Shown here: positions 1 to 11,288 of the stretch, piece after piece
How the letters are laid out: each line of letters begins with the position of its first letter
How positions within the stretch are numbered: position 1 is the stretch's first letter
NCBI GenBank assembly: GCA_022432975.1
Contig: CM039508.1
Span: forward strand, 25,151,397 to 25,215,396
Source of the DNA: Begonia masoniana
Lineage: Eukaryota; Streptophyta; Magnoliopsida; Cucurbitales; Begoniaceae
Direction: 5' to 3'
Length of the DNA stretch: 64,000 nucleotides
Notes under the pieces: generated by a model
The model's database searches: none
What the model saw: only the letters and a program-made list of their open reading frames with translations
What the model was told of the DNA's origin: nothing
Program-made: the position numbers and the translations under genes

Positions 1-960
1 AAGATCGGTTTTCTTCGCAAAGAACTAAAGAGAAATCCTCTATAAAAACTCAAGCTTTAATTCAAACTTGTTCCTCTCTTAATTTGAAATAATTTTGCCC
101 TTAAATAGGCTACACATTAAAATTAAATTAAATAATAAAAAAAACAAAAATAATGATAAAATAACTAATAAAATCGTGAGATAATGATCCTTTGCATGAT
201 CAGTTGTCATCTCATGTTTAAACTACGCTTGAACATGATTTGAATTGATTTGAGTAGATTCAGCTGGATAAGATCTTTTCCTACGAGATTGGTATAATTT
301 GCATGTGCTTTGCATGTAACTTTTTAATTCCTCATATACGCATGTGCTTGGCGTATGTCCTCTTTAATTCCTACATGTACATGTGCATGGCACATGTATT
401 TTTAATTCTTATATGCACATGTGCATCGCACCCTCTTTTTTAATTATAACGTGTGCATGTACGCTGCACTCTTTCTTCAAAAGATCTTCCAATAATCTTG
501 GGCTTCTTGCTTTAGTCATTGGGCTGCCCGTATCTTCAATTGGATCCTTGTTATTGGGCTTTGACTTTGTCTCAACTTGGATCACATCATAAACCAAGTC
601 ATGTGGATTTTTATCTCTTTCCAACCCACGTGAATATTTATCTCTTTGTAGTTTGCGTGGATCTTTACCCTTCTCTATCCAATCCATTGGGATTTGTGGA
701 GCCCAACTTTGTGACTTATGGGTCTTCTTTTGCCAATTTTGTGGGGCTCACTTCCATGCTACAAAGCTCTTTATTTTTATAGTCTTTTGCTTTTGTTGTG
801 ATGGCTCTTTTCCTCAGCTTTCCACGACTAAACCATGTGAAGTTTTGTTCGTTGGATCTCCTTTATCTTCTAATAGATTATAGTCTTTGACAACGAGATT
901 TATCGCTCCTCGGTTCACATCAGTTTCCTCTAGATTCGTGGTTATTCTTGTGTGTTATTT
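1..960. repeat. AT-rich unclassified repeat, probably old LTR sequence
   Basis: I find no supported gene here. Read on the minus strand there is a TATTTAAG box followed by leader-like sequence, which resembles the promoter and R region of a decayed plant LTR. The short open frames overlap one another on both strands and look like nothing known. The block lies upstream of, or inside an intron of, the SPX-MFS gene remnant. Assignment to an LTR is inference, because no termini or TSD are visible. Confidence 0.35.
305..478. repeat. About 40-bp tandem repeat, five degenerate units
   Basis: Units begin GCATGTGC or ACATGTGC, followed by a short inverted partner (for example ACATGTGCATGGCACATGT) and a T-rich TTTTTAATTC tail. 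Period is about 39-41 bp. Each unit can fold on itself. Confidence 0.6.
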
Positions 961-1422
961 CACATTTCATTTGATTTTTCATCGACCACGCAATAGATGA
1001 GTTGGCCCATTATGGACCTTTGTGAAAGAGTAGATAATTTTGTTAGAGTTTTGCAATTTTATTTCTTGCATCAATTTTTTTTTAAAATAGACATTGTGAG
1101 AGTTTAGTATTCTAGATTCGTTTGGGGTAAGGCCTATAAGAATGTGTTTTTGATTTCTCATGTGAGTTCGTGTCAATATGAAGATAGTTATAGTTTTGTG
1201 ACCTAATTCTAGTTTGGGTGTTTGACCCACATTCAACCTTGAAGTTTTTACATTACTCTATATATTGTTGTCTGAGTCGCAAAATTAAGTTGTAAATTAA
1301 TTTGATTATAGTGATTTTTTTTTGCTGACCATGAATTTTTTACTAAAAAGGTTTTCCATTAAATTTCAATGTTTTTGTTTTTTGTGTTTTTCTTAATTTT
1401 CAACCAGGCTTTTCATTTGCAG
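961..1422 (+). other. Probable SPX-MFS intron ending at an AG acceptor
   Basis: T-rich sequence ends in a polypyrimidine-like stretch and TTTGCAG at 1416-1422, immediately before an exon with clear SPX-MFS similarity. Nothing else is recognisable. Confidence 0.45.
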
Positions 1423-1609
1423 GACCCTGTTATTGATTCAATAAAAGTAGCTGTAGACCGATTGACTAACTCAACAAACTTCCTCAACTTTTTGGCGCAA
1501 CATGCCCTAATTTTGCAAGAAGAGTTGCCCGCTCCTGTTGCTGAACGTGTTGATGAAAAATACTATTTAATGTCACTTCTCTTGAACTTAGTAAACACAT
1601 TTTTTTATA
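1423..1609 (+). pseudogene. SPX-MFS vacuolar phosphate transporter, upstream exon fragment
   Basis: The translation begins DPVIDSIKVAVDRLTNSTNF and continues through an FLAQHALI-type segment to SLLLNLVNTFFY. This matches the linker between the SPX domain and the first membrane helix of plant SPX-MFS (PHT5/VPT) proteins, which carry phosphate into the vacuole. An AG acceptor precedes it. Reading stops matching within the helix-1 segment at about 1609, exactly where a Mutator-like terminus begins. Later exons of the same gene lie more than 44 kb away at 45695-45762 and 48962-49167 on the same strand and in order. The SPX domain would lie left of the window. Family identification rests on recognised motifs, not on a search. 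Confidence 0.8.
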
Positions 1610-1764
1610 GGGAAATTACCAGTTTAGACCTCAAAGTAACCGATTTTTTCAATTCAAACCTTAAAGTATAATGTTTCACGATCCAAACCTTGAAGTATGA
1701 AAAAAGTAACAAAACAAACTTCGGCGGCCGTCCTATGACCGTCCTCTTTTGAATTTTGTCGTAG

Positions 1765-3003
1765 AACGAACGGTCTCTTGCAAAACAGAGACTGTCCGTT
1801 CCATAGAATTGACAGACTCTACTTTCAAGAGATTATCCGTTCTACTATATTCGAAACGGATAGTCTCTGGAAAGAAGAGTCTGTCCGTTCTTTAAATTAG
1901 GGTGAGAGAGGATGGTCATGACCATCTAAAGGTGCGTCCGTTCTCTCAAAATATATTCAGTCCAGAGACATTTCCAAACCTTTTCACGCTCGAAAAACTG
2001 CTCAGCGAGATCAATTTTCTCTCCAACGTCCGGCAATTTTTTTGCATAAATTCGACCGAAACTTACTCCAGGGTATGATTTTATCATTTTTAAGTTATTT
2101 CGTTCGATTTTTAGGTAACAAATTGGAGATATCCCAATTTTTCACAGAGAGAACGGTCACCACTGTCCCACAGTGTGTCCGATCTCTAGCAGAGGACGGG
2201 CACCACTGTCCCATAGTGTTTTCGATCTCTGATTTTCCATAGAGAGGACGGCCACCACTGTCCCACAGTGTGTCCGATCTCTAGCAGAGGACGGTCACCA
2301 CTATCCCACAGTGTGTCCGATCTCTGATTTTCCATAGAGAGGACGGTCACCACTGTCCCACAGTGTGTCCGATCTCTGATTTTCCATAGAGAGGACGGTC
2401 ACCAATGTCCCACAGTGTGTCCGATCTCTGATTTTCCATAGAGAGGACGGTCACCACTGTCTCATAGTGTGTCCGATCTCTGATTTTCCAAAGTGAGGAC
2501 AGTCACCAGTGTGTCCGATCTCTGATTTTCCATAGAGAGGACGGTCACCACTGTCCCACAGTGTGTCCGATCTCTGATTTTCCATAGAGAGGACGGTCAC
2601 CACTGTCCCACAGTGTGTCCGATCTCTGATTTTCCATAGAGAGGACGGTCACCACTGTCCCACAGTGTGTCCGATCTCTGATTTTCCATAGAGAGGACGG
2701 TCACCACTGTCCCACAGTGTGTCCGATCTCTGATTTTCCATAGAGAGGACGGTCACCACTGTCCCACAGTGTGTCCGATCTCTGATTTTCCATAGAGAGG
2801 ACGGTCACCACTGTCCCACAGTGTGTCCGATCTCTGATTTTCCATAGAGAGGACGGTCACCAATGTCCCACAGTGTGTCCGATCTCTGATTTTCCATAGA
2901 GAGGACGGTCACCACTGTCTCATAGTGTGTCCGATCTCTGATTTTCCAAAGTGAGGACAGTCACCACTGTCCCACAATGTGTCCGATGTCTGTTAGAAGA
3001 CGG
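1765..3003. repeat. MULE-internal hairpin minisatellite, 52-bp unit
   Basis: From about 2135 a 52-bp unit repeats roughly 15 times. It contains CACTGTCCCACAGTG (6-bp stem, 3-nt loop) and a flanking AGAGAGGACGG / CCGATCTCT pair. A two-unit variant (ATGTCCCAC, then TCTCATAGTG with AAAGTGAGGACAG) occurs at about 2400-2510 and again at about 2860-2970, so multi-unit blocks were duplicated. Before the array, 1765-1895 holds larger related hairpins (AACGG...CTCT / AGAG...CCGTT). The array resumes at 5763 after the inserted solo LTR. Confidence 0.85.
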
Positions 3004-3008
3004 TCACC

Positions 3009-5762
3009 TGTAACGCCCCCGAACCCACCCTGGCTCGGTGCGCTACTTGGCTCACTCTAATCCCGATTAAAACATGATTTAGAATAAATCTAGACCTGTT
3101 AATTACCCTAAATCTTAACCGCTAAGCACCACGGCGTCCTTCCCGAAAATTTCGGCAAAGTAACGCCTGAAAATGGCGCCTCCAAAATGCTAAATACCTG
3201 CATAAAATCCAATCCCAACCAGATCCAGAATATTCCTAATCTGCGAAATCTCCAATAATCAACATATTGTCGAGAAATGCTATCAACCAAAATAAAGAAA
3301 ATCCACTATGCAGGATAACACATCACTCTGAACTATGACTATATACAACAACCATGCATTTACAATAAACTACCAAAATACTAATTCCCACATCTCCTGA
3401 AGACCATGGTCGAGACGCCCCGACAACTGCCCGCACCGGCATGCCCTGTACATCACCAACTGCGTCCCAATCCTGGCTTTCCGTAAGGCACTCACCTGTA
3501 CAACTGTCAATACCTACACCACGGAACACAAAACGTAAGCCTAATGCTTAGCAAGTAAGGAATAATGCATACGAAAACACAATGCACACTACACAACAAC
3601 CCTCACCACAACCCTAATACATGCGGTTTCTAACTCTCAGTTGTGTTCACTCGTTCTCGTTTCATTACTCATCACTTTCACTTGTGCGTCAAGCGGATAC
3701 CTATCCTAACAGGATGGTCACGCGTTGACCACTCAGAGCCAGATCCGAGGCACACATCGTGTTCACACACGGGACGGCCATACATGATCTTCTCCCATGT
3801 CGATCAATGAACCTCGTTCATTATCAACTCACTGGTAGGCACCTCCCGAACTGTCATACTTTCAGACACTAAATCGCGACGAGGTGACTCAACCAGACAA
3901 CACCGTGCATCTTTTGTGTTAACCTCCCAAACTGTCATACTTTCAGACACTAAATCGCGACGAGGTTACACCACAAGAGACCACACACACCTTTTGTGGA
4001 ACCCTCCTGAAACTGTCATACTTTCAGACACTAAATCACGACGAGGCGACTCCGCAAAAGGTCACATTGCCTCACATATCTTTTATCTTTACATTTCACT
4101 CTCACAGTTTGCAAACAATGCTCAAAACACGTATTTCGTAGTTTAAAAACCATGATGCATGTCACACACAATGCACAACACAAGACAAAAACAAAACAAA
4201 CAAATAAACAACCAAACATCCCTACCGTTCCGTGATGTAGGCCCGAAGGCAAAACACAAGCAGTCCACTACTTACCTGGTTGCTCGATACTTTCTCGTCC
4301 ACTTCGTCTAATCAAATCACACGTTCGATCACCTAAAATAATGAAAACTCAACTTAGTAACACTCCAACGGATTCTAAAGAATTCAACTAAATCAACTAA
4401 CACAAATCTTTCAACCTAAACACTCAAACCCGATGTTGACCCAAAATTGACCGTCAAACTTCAAACGGTCATAACTTTCTCGTTTTTCATCAGATTTCGA
4501 CGTACCACCCCATTCTGTAAACCTCTCTATGTCTACTATCCATTGAAGCAATCAATTTAAACAACCAAACACTTGGCCGAACCAAAAACACCAAAAACAG
4601 AATCGGGCATCAATGTTTCTAAAAACCGATTTTTACTAACTTCCACCAAAACTCTAATTTAACCTTATAAACAACCTAATTAACCTATCCTAAGCTTAAA
4701 CCATCAAACATTAGAGAGAAAACCAGCAAGGAACTCAAAAATTCGGAGTCCTCCCTTTAGGGTTTCCAAACCATAACAAAATCTCACCAAAAACTCACTA
4801 AAACATCACCAATCAACACCTAAAGGTACCCAACATAAAACTCATTTAAATTTACCTTAAATCCTTGAAGAAGCTTGAGAAAAAAGAAGAGGAACTCCTC
4901 CAATGGTGGCTGCTCTTGATCGTGGAAGAAGATGAGAAGAAATAAGGGTTTTTACCCTTTTAACACATTACTTTACCAAATATTTAAAACCAAGTTTTTC
5001 CCACTTTTAAAATCTACCACAAATTTCACCAAAATTGAAAAGCAACCCCACATTTTCTCTTCCTCATGTTCCAACGTGAATTCCATCCCTCAAAACCCAT
5101 TTCATTCACTTTTCCTTTTTTAATTACTTTTATTTCTACAAATATCACTCTTTTACTTTACTGTTTTTTTTTTAATTATCTCAAACCAATACTACCTTAA
5201 ACCTCTTCCACTTTATATTTTCTCATCAAATGGATAAGCATGATCTACCTACCAAAAGTAACTTTCCATTCCATAATTACCCTTTTTAATACAAACCCCA
5301 TTTTCCTACTTTTAATTGTTCCACCACTCTTTTGACTTTTCAACCAATTTCTCTCCTTTTTCACACTTGCATCCAACGTGAATTACCTTGCTTTTTACTA
5401 AAGTTTGACTTCTTCAAACTTAATTTACTCACTTAACAATTTAAGGAATAAGTGTTATCAAAAGCATGTGATTTTATTTGATTGGTTGAAAACAAAAATC
5501 AAATTTTACTTTTGACTTTTCAAACTTCATACATCACTTTTTGTTTTCTCTGCCACATGCCATGCTAACGTGATTTCTTTCTTCCAAAGACACTTCTTTC
5601 CCTCTTTATTCAATTAATGTTCCATTATATCAAATTCATAATCACTCAAATCCTATGCACTTTAATTCCAATACTTAACATAACCTTATGATATATGTTA
5701 AACCCTCATAAAATAACCTATCCAAGGGCTACGCACGTTGTAAGAATTTCCCGGGTGTTACA
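3009..5762 (-). mobile_element. Solo LTR (family alpha) inside the MULE array, TSD TCACC
   Basis: On the minus strand it runs from TGTAACACCCGGG to GGGGGCGTTACA, 2754 bp. The 5-bp TSD TCACC lies at 3004-3008 and 5763-5767, and the 52-bp array reads continuously across the empty site. It belongs to the family of the LTRs at 21575 and 29054. It contains the intron-like block 4275-3514 (minus), the stem-loop with CTACATCA at 4221-4251, and degenerate copies of a repeat pairing CACCTC with GAGGTG at 3840-4050. No internal retrotransposon sequence remains, consistent with LTR-LTR recombination. Confidence 0.92.
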
Positions 5763-5858
5763 TCACCACTGTCCCACAGTGCGTCCTATCACCAAATTTG
5801 CTAATCTCAAATCTTTTGTTCGAATTTTGCAGATTTATTCAAATCACCGTATATTAAA

Positions 5859-6017
5859 ATGGCTGAGAGATTAGTTGTTAGGCGAAAGGGTGGACCTCTA
5901 GAACGTCAGGCACCTTCAACGTCTTCACAGGTCGAACCGTCAAATCAGCCAGTTAGGCTGCCATCTCTGATTATTATTATATTAGAACATAATAATCTTA
6001 GTTTATTTAGAGAGTAA
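5859..6017 (+). CDS. Short MULE-associated open frame, unknown
   Basis: A 52-residue frame starts MAERLVVRRKGGPLERQ and continues with a Ser/Pro/Gln-rich stretch, then degenerates into a hydrophobic run. It lies downstream of the array and overlaps the 3' end of the minus-strand transposase. The clean N-terminus suggests the start of a truncated second MULE protein, but I recognise no domain. It could be chance. Confidence 0.25.
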   Translation: MAERLVVRRKGGPLERQAPSTSSQVEPSNQPVRLPSLIIIILEHNNLSLFRE

Positions 6018-6554
6018 TGAGAAAAAATATACCTGCGTCTCATCAAATGTCTGGAAACCCATAAATGTGTCACCCGAAACAGCAGCACCTGAACTGGATC
6101 CCCTCTCAGGACATGTGTGACTGTTATGCCCTTGACGCCGACATTTACCACACGACATCGTCGACTTCTTCTTCGAAACTTTTGACGTAGAAGTCTCATC
6201 GACATCGCACACTCTTTTCTTCTTCGGCCTACCAGGTTGTGGCCTTCTCTCGGGTGGAACGACTGGGATCCGATTCTCTAGTACCGGCCATATTTGTTGG
6301 CCATTAACGGGACGAATGAAGTGTGCGTACATCTCCAAATATGTATCCTGATGATAGTATATATGAACAAAATTTTTCACCGGCTCTCTCATGAAATAAA
6401 TGCATGGAATGACATGAACACATGGGATTCCAGTAAGCTCCCACCTCCGACATGCGCACACGCCTTCCTTCAGGTCAACGGCATATTATTCGTTGTCGTT
6501 GCTGACCTCAAATCGTGCATCTCCCGCTAACTCAACACTCCAACCGTGAGATGC
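5940..6554 (-). pseudogene. MULE transposase, C-terminal part (SWIM zinc finger and zinc knuckle)
   Basis: On the minus strand the frame carries a SWIM-type CxC...CxH finger (CACRRWELTGIPCVH), a conserved VHIYYHQDTYLEMY-like stretch, a basic proline-rich region and a CX2CX4HX4C zinc knuckle (CGKCRRQGHNSHTC). SWIM fingers are typical of the end of MuDR/MURA-type transposases. A 66-nt intron is likely at 5967-6032 (GTATAT donor after ...DETQ, CAG acceptor), giving a short final exon ending near 5940. The 5' edge at 6554 abuts the TSD CTCTT (6555-6559) of the composite element. The preceding part of the protein resumes at 44807 on the far side of that insertion. Confidence 0.85.
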
Positions 6555-6559
6555 CTCTT

Positions 6560-7820
6560 TAACACAAAATCCCTTAAAAAAGGGTTGTGTTCAAACTCAC
6601 AAATATTCAAGAAGAGTGCTCGGTTGTGTGGTAGTGTAAATGGCCAAAAATATGGACTAAATATGATAATAAATGCAAAAGAAAAATGAGGACAGTGGTG
6701 TGTGTGCTAGTAGCCGAATATATGGTGGATAATGAGGGCAAGAAAGATAAAAGAAAAATAAGGAAAGAGATGAAGAGAGGGTGTGACAAATGGTGAAGAT
6801 ATGCAAGATGAAAATGAAGAGAAAAATGTAATAAAATAAATGTGGAGTGTGTGAGTTTGATGGCCGAAAATTCAAGGGTGATGTGTGTGAAAATGTGATG
6901 GCAAGAAAGTAAAGGAAATACCCTTGGTAGACTCGTAGAGCGATCTTACTGTTTAAGCTCTCGTGTGAACAATTTTCCCGTAGGAAAAATGACCACCGTA
7001 GGCCGGGATTTTCGTCCTCAACTCCAACTCCCAATGGAGAAGACGAGGGAATGAGTAAAAATTAACTTAGCAACCCAAGCTAAGTTAATAATGGAGGGCT
7101 ACTCCACTTGGTTCAAAGAACCAAGGAAAACACCAAAGGAAACACCTTGGATATTAGAGAAATAGTAGTGTATTGATTTGGACAAAAGTTGTAAAACATT
7201 CACCAATGCCATGCTTTTATAGAGATCCAAAGGGTTGATTAGGGTTTCCATAAGGATGAATGAATGGTGGCTCTTGGATGAAAAAGGATGGATGGCCAAG
7301 ATCAAGGCAAACAAGCACACATCCTAGGGAGGAGATGAATGTCATGCCTAAATCGATCAATGGAGGGAATCTTGCCACATCATCAATCCATGTTGCCACT
7401 AACTCTTGTACCTGCAAAATCATACCTTTAAATGTGAGCTCTTCTTTGGGTCATGGCTTCCTTTGGGCTTGATCTTGTGAAGGCCTTTTTTCTTTGAATA
7501 ATTGGTTGAATTTCTTCAACCCATAATCCACCAACATACATCTACCCTAACCACACAATCTAATGCATGATGCAATTATATAATCCATACAATAAAGGCG
7601 AATGTATGCCAAATAAGTTCAAAAATTAAAAAAAATTACAAAGATAGGGGCCCGGGGCGACAAATTCCCATCGCGCTAGTTGGTGACTTCCTCCAAGTGC
7701 TCCATATGCATTCCTTCCAAGAATTATACCTACAAGAGAAAAACACGTAATAAGTAGAGAGAAGATATAAAGTTTGGGACTTTGCCAATTTTCCTTTTGA
7801 ATGTAACCCGAGGCATGCCA
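6560..7820 (-). mobile_element. 3' LTR of subfamily X
   Basis: 1261 bp. On the minus strand it starts TGGCATGCC and ends GTGTTA, a mutated CA end. A TATAAAAG box lies at about 7215-7223 (minus). A purine tract CCGGAGAGGA at 7830-7821 (minus) directly precedes it, fitting a polypurine tract. It is homologous to but clearly diverged from LTR Y: both share a CCCTTGG...TCTCGTGTG...CCCGTAGG-like segment and the AATC(T)A(A/C)TGCATGA region. Confidence 0.7.
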
Positions 7821-8502
7821 TCCTCTCCGGTTGATTTGAGGATTTGACCTCAAATCCGTTTGTTAACTTCTCCCCAAAATTGTCTCCTATGATTTCTTGT
7901 CTACTCTTTGAAGGCTCGAATTTGAATGCAATGAGGGTATGTTCTTTCGTTTGAGAATCTATCACCAAATGATACTGTAAATGGCAAGGGGGTTGGATGG
8001 TCTTGCTAAAATTTTCTTTGTTAAGGGTGGTAGAATTGGATTCGAAAGTTACTTTGGAGGGCGATTGCTCAATGATGGGACGAAATTTTCCAAAGTAATC
8101 AAATCCGACATGTAGTGAGGTGGAAATGCTAAAGTCCTTTGACCAAAGAAATAATCCTTTTTCTCTTAAGACTGCAAAGATAAAATTTCTAACCAATTGA
8201 ACCTTAACTCTAGTTTTATGGTAGAATTTGTGGTAGCCAAATAGAATACGTGGGTTTGATAATTCTCCCACTAATAAGATGGGGCGTTTGTGAAACACAA
8301 AGGAAGTAAAATTTCTATTTATTTGTTGGGCTTGATGGTGCAATGTGGGAAGGTAATAGTGAGGCCCAAAGCCATAAACAAACCTCTTCCTAATTGAGGG
8401 GGATGGTAAGGAAATTTCCTCAAGTTTATTCCTTAGGTATGGTTGGGAAGAAGGGTTTATTCCTTTAATATTCGGAAGGGAGTGTGGTAGACCAATGATC
8501 AT
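7636..8502 (-). CDS. Unknown open frame of the X half, running into the LTR
   Basis: An uninterrupted 288-codon minus-strand frame. Its last ~60 codons lie in the LTR, as pol genes of some plant Ty3 elements do. The GFEVKSSNQPER stretch just before the LTR resembles in position the short acidic tail of such pol genes. I see no catalytic motifs of protease, RT, RNase H or integrase. It may be a decayed or chimeric frame. Confidence 0.35.
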   Translation of the reverse strand: MIIGLPHSLPNIKGINPSSQPYLRNKLEEISLPSPSIRKRFVYGFGPHYYLPTLHHQAQQINRNFTSFVFHKRPILLVGELSNPRILFGYHKFYHKTRVKVQLVRNFIFAVLREKGLFLWSKDFSISTSLHVGFDYFGKFRPIIEQSPSKVTFESNSTTLNKENFSKTIQPPCHLQYHLVIDSQTKEHTLIAFKFEPSKSRQEIIGDNFGEKLTNGFEVKSSNQPERMACLGLHSKGKLAKSQTLYLLSTYYVFFSCRYNSWKECIWSTWRKSPTSAMGICRPGPLSL

Positions 8503-8526
8503 ATTAGAAATTCCAAAAATACTCTC

Positions 8527-9393
8527 TTAACTTAACTCTATCTTTTCTTGTCGCCATGTTGACTCTTCTTTCAAATGGCAAAGCATTTTTTCCTCTTCCA
8601 CAATTTTTTCCCAAATGGGATTTGTTTTGAAGAAGGGTAAATTTGAGGGTTGGGAGGTGGGTGATTCATTATAAAGGAGATTATGATGCCAAATGACTCC
8701 ACTTGAATGAAGGTGCTCTTGGGTTGTTCCATCCAATTGGTAAGTATTACCATGCATAGGTGGTAAACCTTGTGATAATTTTTCCTTTAATCGTTCACTT
8801 TCCTCTTCCTTCAAAATGTCTTCCTTCTTACTTCTTTTTAAATTTACTACAAATCTTTCCCACAAAGATTTAGCTTTCTTGGTTAAACTCTTAGAGGCTA
8901 AGTTAACTTTTGCCCTTTCACCATAATAATTATAAGCAAATCTCTTTTCTAACCTTTTAACCCAAATAGAATATTCATCACTACCATAGAGACCACTAAA
9001 TGAGATAATGTTTGGTTCTTGATTGTGTGCCCAATCCTCATCCTCCGATTCAAAATATCGGGATCTCCTTCTTTGGGGCACATCCCATTCTTCTTCCTCT
9101 AAGGGTTGTGGAAAAGGATTTCTACGCCTAGGACGTTCGGAAATAACCTTAGAAGATGTCTCTCGTGAAGGATTTCATTCTTGGGATTCTTTTCGGGGAG
9201 GATTGTTCAATAATGATTGGACTTGTTGGGCAAGGTTGTGAACTACGCTCGTTAAGACATCGAGTTGTCCTTGCATACCTCCTTGAGTACTAGTCTCACA
9301 TTCATGATGTGTAGGTTCGGGAGGGGGAGTGTCCCTCGAACGATTTGATTCTTTATGGGGTGTGTCACGTGCAAAGCCGCTCCTATTAGTCAT
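8527..9393 (-). pseudogene. Ty3-type Gag relic with an in-frame stop
   Basis: The frame starts MTNRSGFARDTPHKESN. A TGA at 9175-9177 interrupts it and the same frame then continues to 8527. After a basic, acidic-rich segment comes a Retrotrans_gag-like stretch (FSGLYGSDEYSIWVKRLEKR ... AKSLWERF) matching the part of plant Ty3 Gag in which a W-L-x-x-V-E-R-x-F segment precedes KKVKLVA...LWW. Similarity fades after about residue 225. There is no zinc knuckle, so the protein is truncated. It probably cannot support capsid assembly by itself. Confidence 0.6.
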
Positions 9394-10545
9394 GTCTAAG
9401 TATTTTAATTTTTAAATTTCAAGTTCTTGACTGAGATGTTTTATCCCAAAAGTTGTGAGGTGATTATCTTGATTAATTGTCTTAGGAAAAATTTTAGGTA
9501 CTAAGGAATGTTTCCTAGCTAAGACAAAAGTAAAATAAGGATCATGCTCACAATCAATATTTAAAAATTGGTATTCAATAAACAACTTACGTTTCAATAT
9601 CACTTAACAATAACTAGTTTTAGAAATAAAATTTTCAATTCGTGCAATTATCACAAGTCTAACCAATTTCAATCAAGTTATCGACTTTTAATTAGAATCA
9701 CTCAAAATAATATTAATAGCAACTAAATAACTTCAAAAACAGCAACCAATACAATTAGATCACTAATTTAATCATAGTTAATATGCTGAAATTTCAAGTT
9801 ATATAGAGTAGAATTTTCTAAGTGCATAATATTCAATATAACCGATTTTTAGCTAGAAAATTAATCATCCTTGTAAATCAAATTTTGTGCAATTAAATTA
9901 CAGCATTTAATAGATGAATTATAAGCTAAATCCAAGTGCAAACATTCAGCAAACTAACAAAGAAATCGAGAGGAACATACTCGAGAAACCGAATAAGCAT
10001 TCAACAAGTAGAATCAGATTTTTAAGTAAAAATTTAGAGCCGACTTTCATGCATCAAAATTTCAGAATTAATCTTTAGTTATTGAAACAACATTTAGATG
10101 CAAAACATGGTTCAATTATAATCAAAAGATGCCAAGAAAAATCAGAGGAATAACATGCAAAACCGAGAAGAAAAGTAACATAAATGAACCGATTTTATAG
10201 CTCAAACTTTAGGATCAATTTATGCATCCTTTAATTCCGATTTTGAAACAAGTTAATAGCACATATCTTAAATGAAATTTCGTGGCTCATTCATAGTAAA
10301 GTAGCATAGAAAAATCAAGGCAAAAATAACCATGAAACAGAGGCAAAAGTCTAACAAAATCCGAGGAGAATAACACTTCAACAACCGGTTTTTAAAATTA
10401 GTTTTAGGCCGATTTTTAAACACCAAAAATTCCAGAATTTTTATATAGTTAATGGAAAATATTTAAGTGCTAAAACATGGCTCAAAACACAGCAAATAAT
10501 ATAGAAAACCGAGGCAACAAAACAAGGAAAAAAATCGAGATAAAA
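9394..10545 (-). repeat. Leader of the X half with four degenerate ~180-190 bp repeats
   Basis: No gene. Related blocks begin near 9838, 10010, 10190 and 10383, each with ACCG(A/G)TTTTTA..TTTTAG(G/A)xCCGA, a CAAAATTTCAGAATT-like stretch, ATGCAAAACATGG and ACCGAGGCAA. They are strongly diverged, so this is an old tandem expansion in the untranslated leader. Confidence 0.5.
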
Positions 10546-11288
10546 GAGAATCTAGCCGTTGGAAGGTTTCTGTTGGCGTTCGCGAAATGGAGCTCAATGC
10601 TGACGAGGCCGCTTGCTTGGAGCAGAGAAGGGCTCCGGTTGGTCAGCTAGTCCAGGTGAGCAATCCGTGCGCTCGCAGAGTGCTCGACGTCGATCTCTGA
10701 ATCCCGTGGTCGCTTGCTGAAGATCGTCTGAAGATCACCTCTCTCACTGAACTACTCGATGGGCTTCGTCGTGGATTGAGGAGCAAGCTGCAATCAAATT
10801 TGTTAATTGGGCTGGGCTGGGCTGCTTCATGTGAGATTAAGTGGGCTGAAACTTTCATAAGCTTATGGGCTTTCCTTGCAAACCCATCCTCTCATGGGCT
10901 AAATTGATAATGTATGACCCAATTTCCTCTTTAATTGTTCATGGGCTTGTTGCTCTTAAGGCTCATGAGTTTACCAAACACCTATGCCACCAACTAATCA
11001 TAACCACACAATCTACCCCTAAATGCCTAATTATGCATGACTAAATATAAGGACTAAATGTTTGTCCAAATTACATTAAAGGCCATTGTTTGCCAAATTA
11101 AAGTTAAACTAAAAATTATGCAATTAGCTCGGTTACACAATTGATGAAGGGAAGACAAATTCCCTCTTTAAAATTCCAAGCTTTAAGTAAACATTTTTCC
11201 TACAAATTTCACAAAACAATTAGTAAATAAAATAGTCAAAATACATACCTTGGCTTGTGCTTGACGGTTAGGAATCGTAGGCACATCA
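10546..11288 (-). mobile_element. LTR Y, internal copy truncated at its 3' side
   Basis: 743 bp, close in sequence and length to the matching 744 bp of the Y 5' LTR (32361-32656 plus 44354-44801). It therefore also gives the empty site for the chromovirus at 32657. The remaining 421 bp of LTR Y (31940-32360) are absent at its left edge, where sequence switches to the X leader. A purine tract AGAGAGGA at 11296-11289 (minus) precedes its TGATGTGCC start. Confidence 0.8.

Noticed and set aside
2135..3003. CRISPR-like regular repeats
   Set aside because: The 52-bp units are contiguous tandem repeats with no unique spacers, in a plant transposon.
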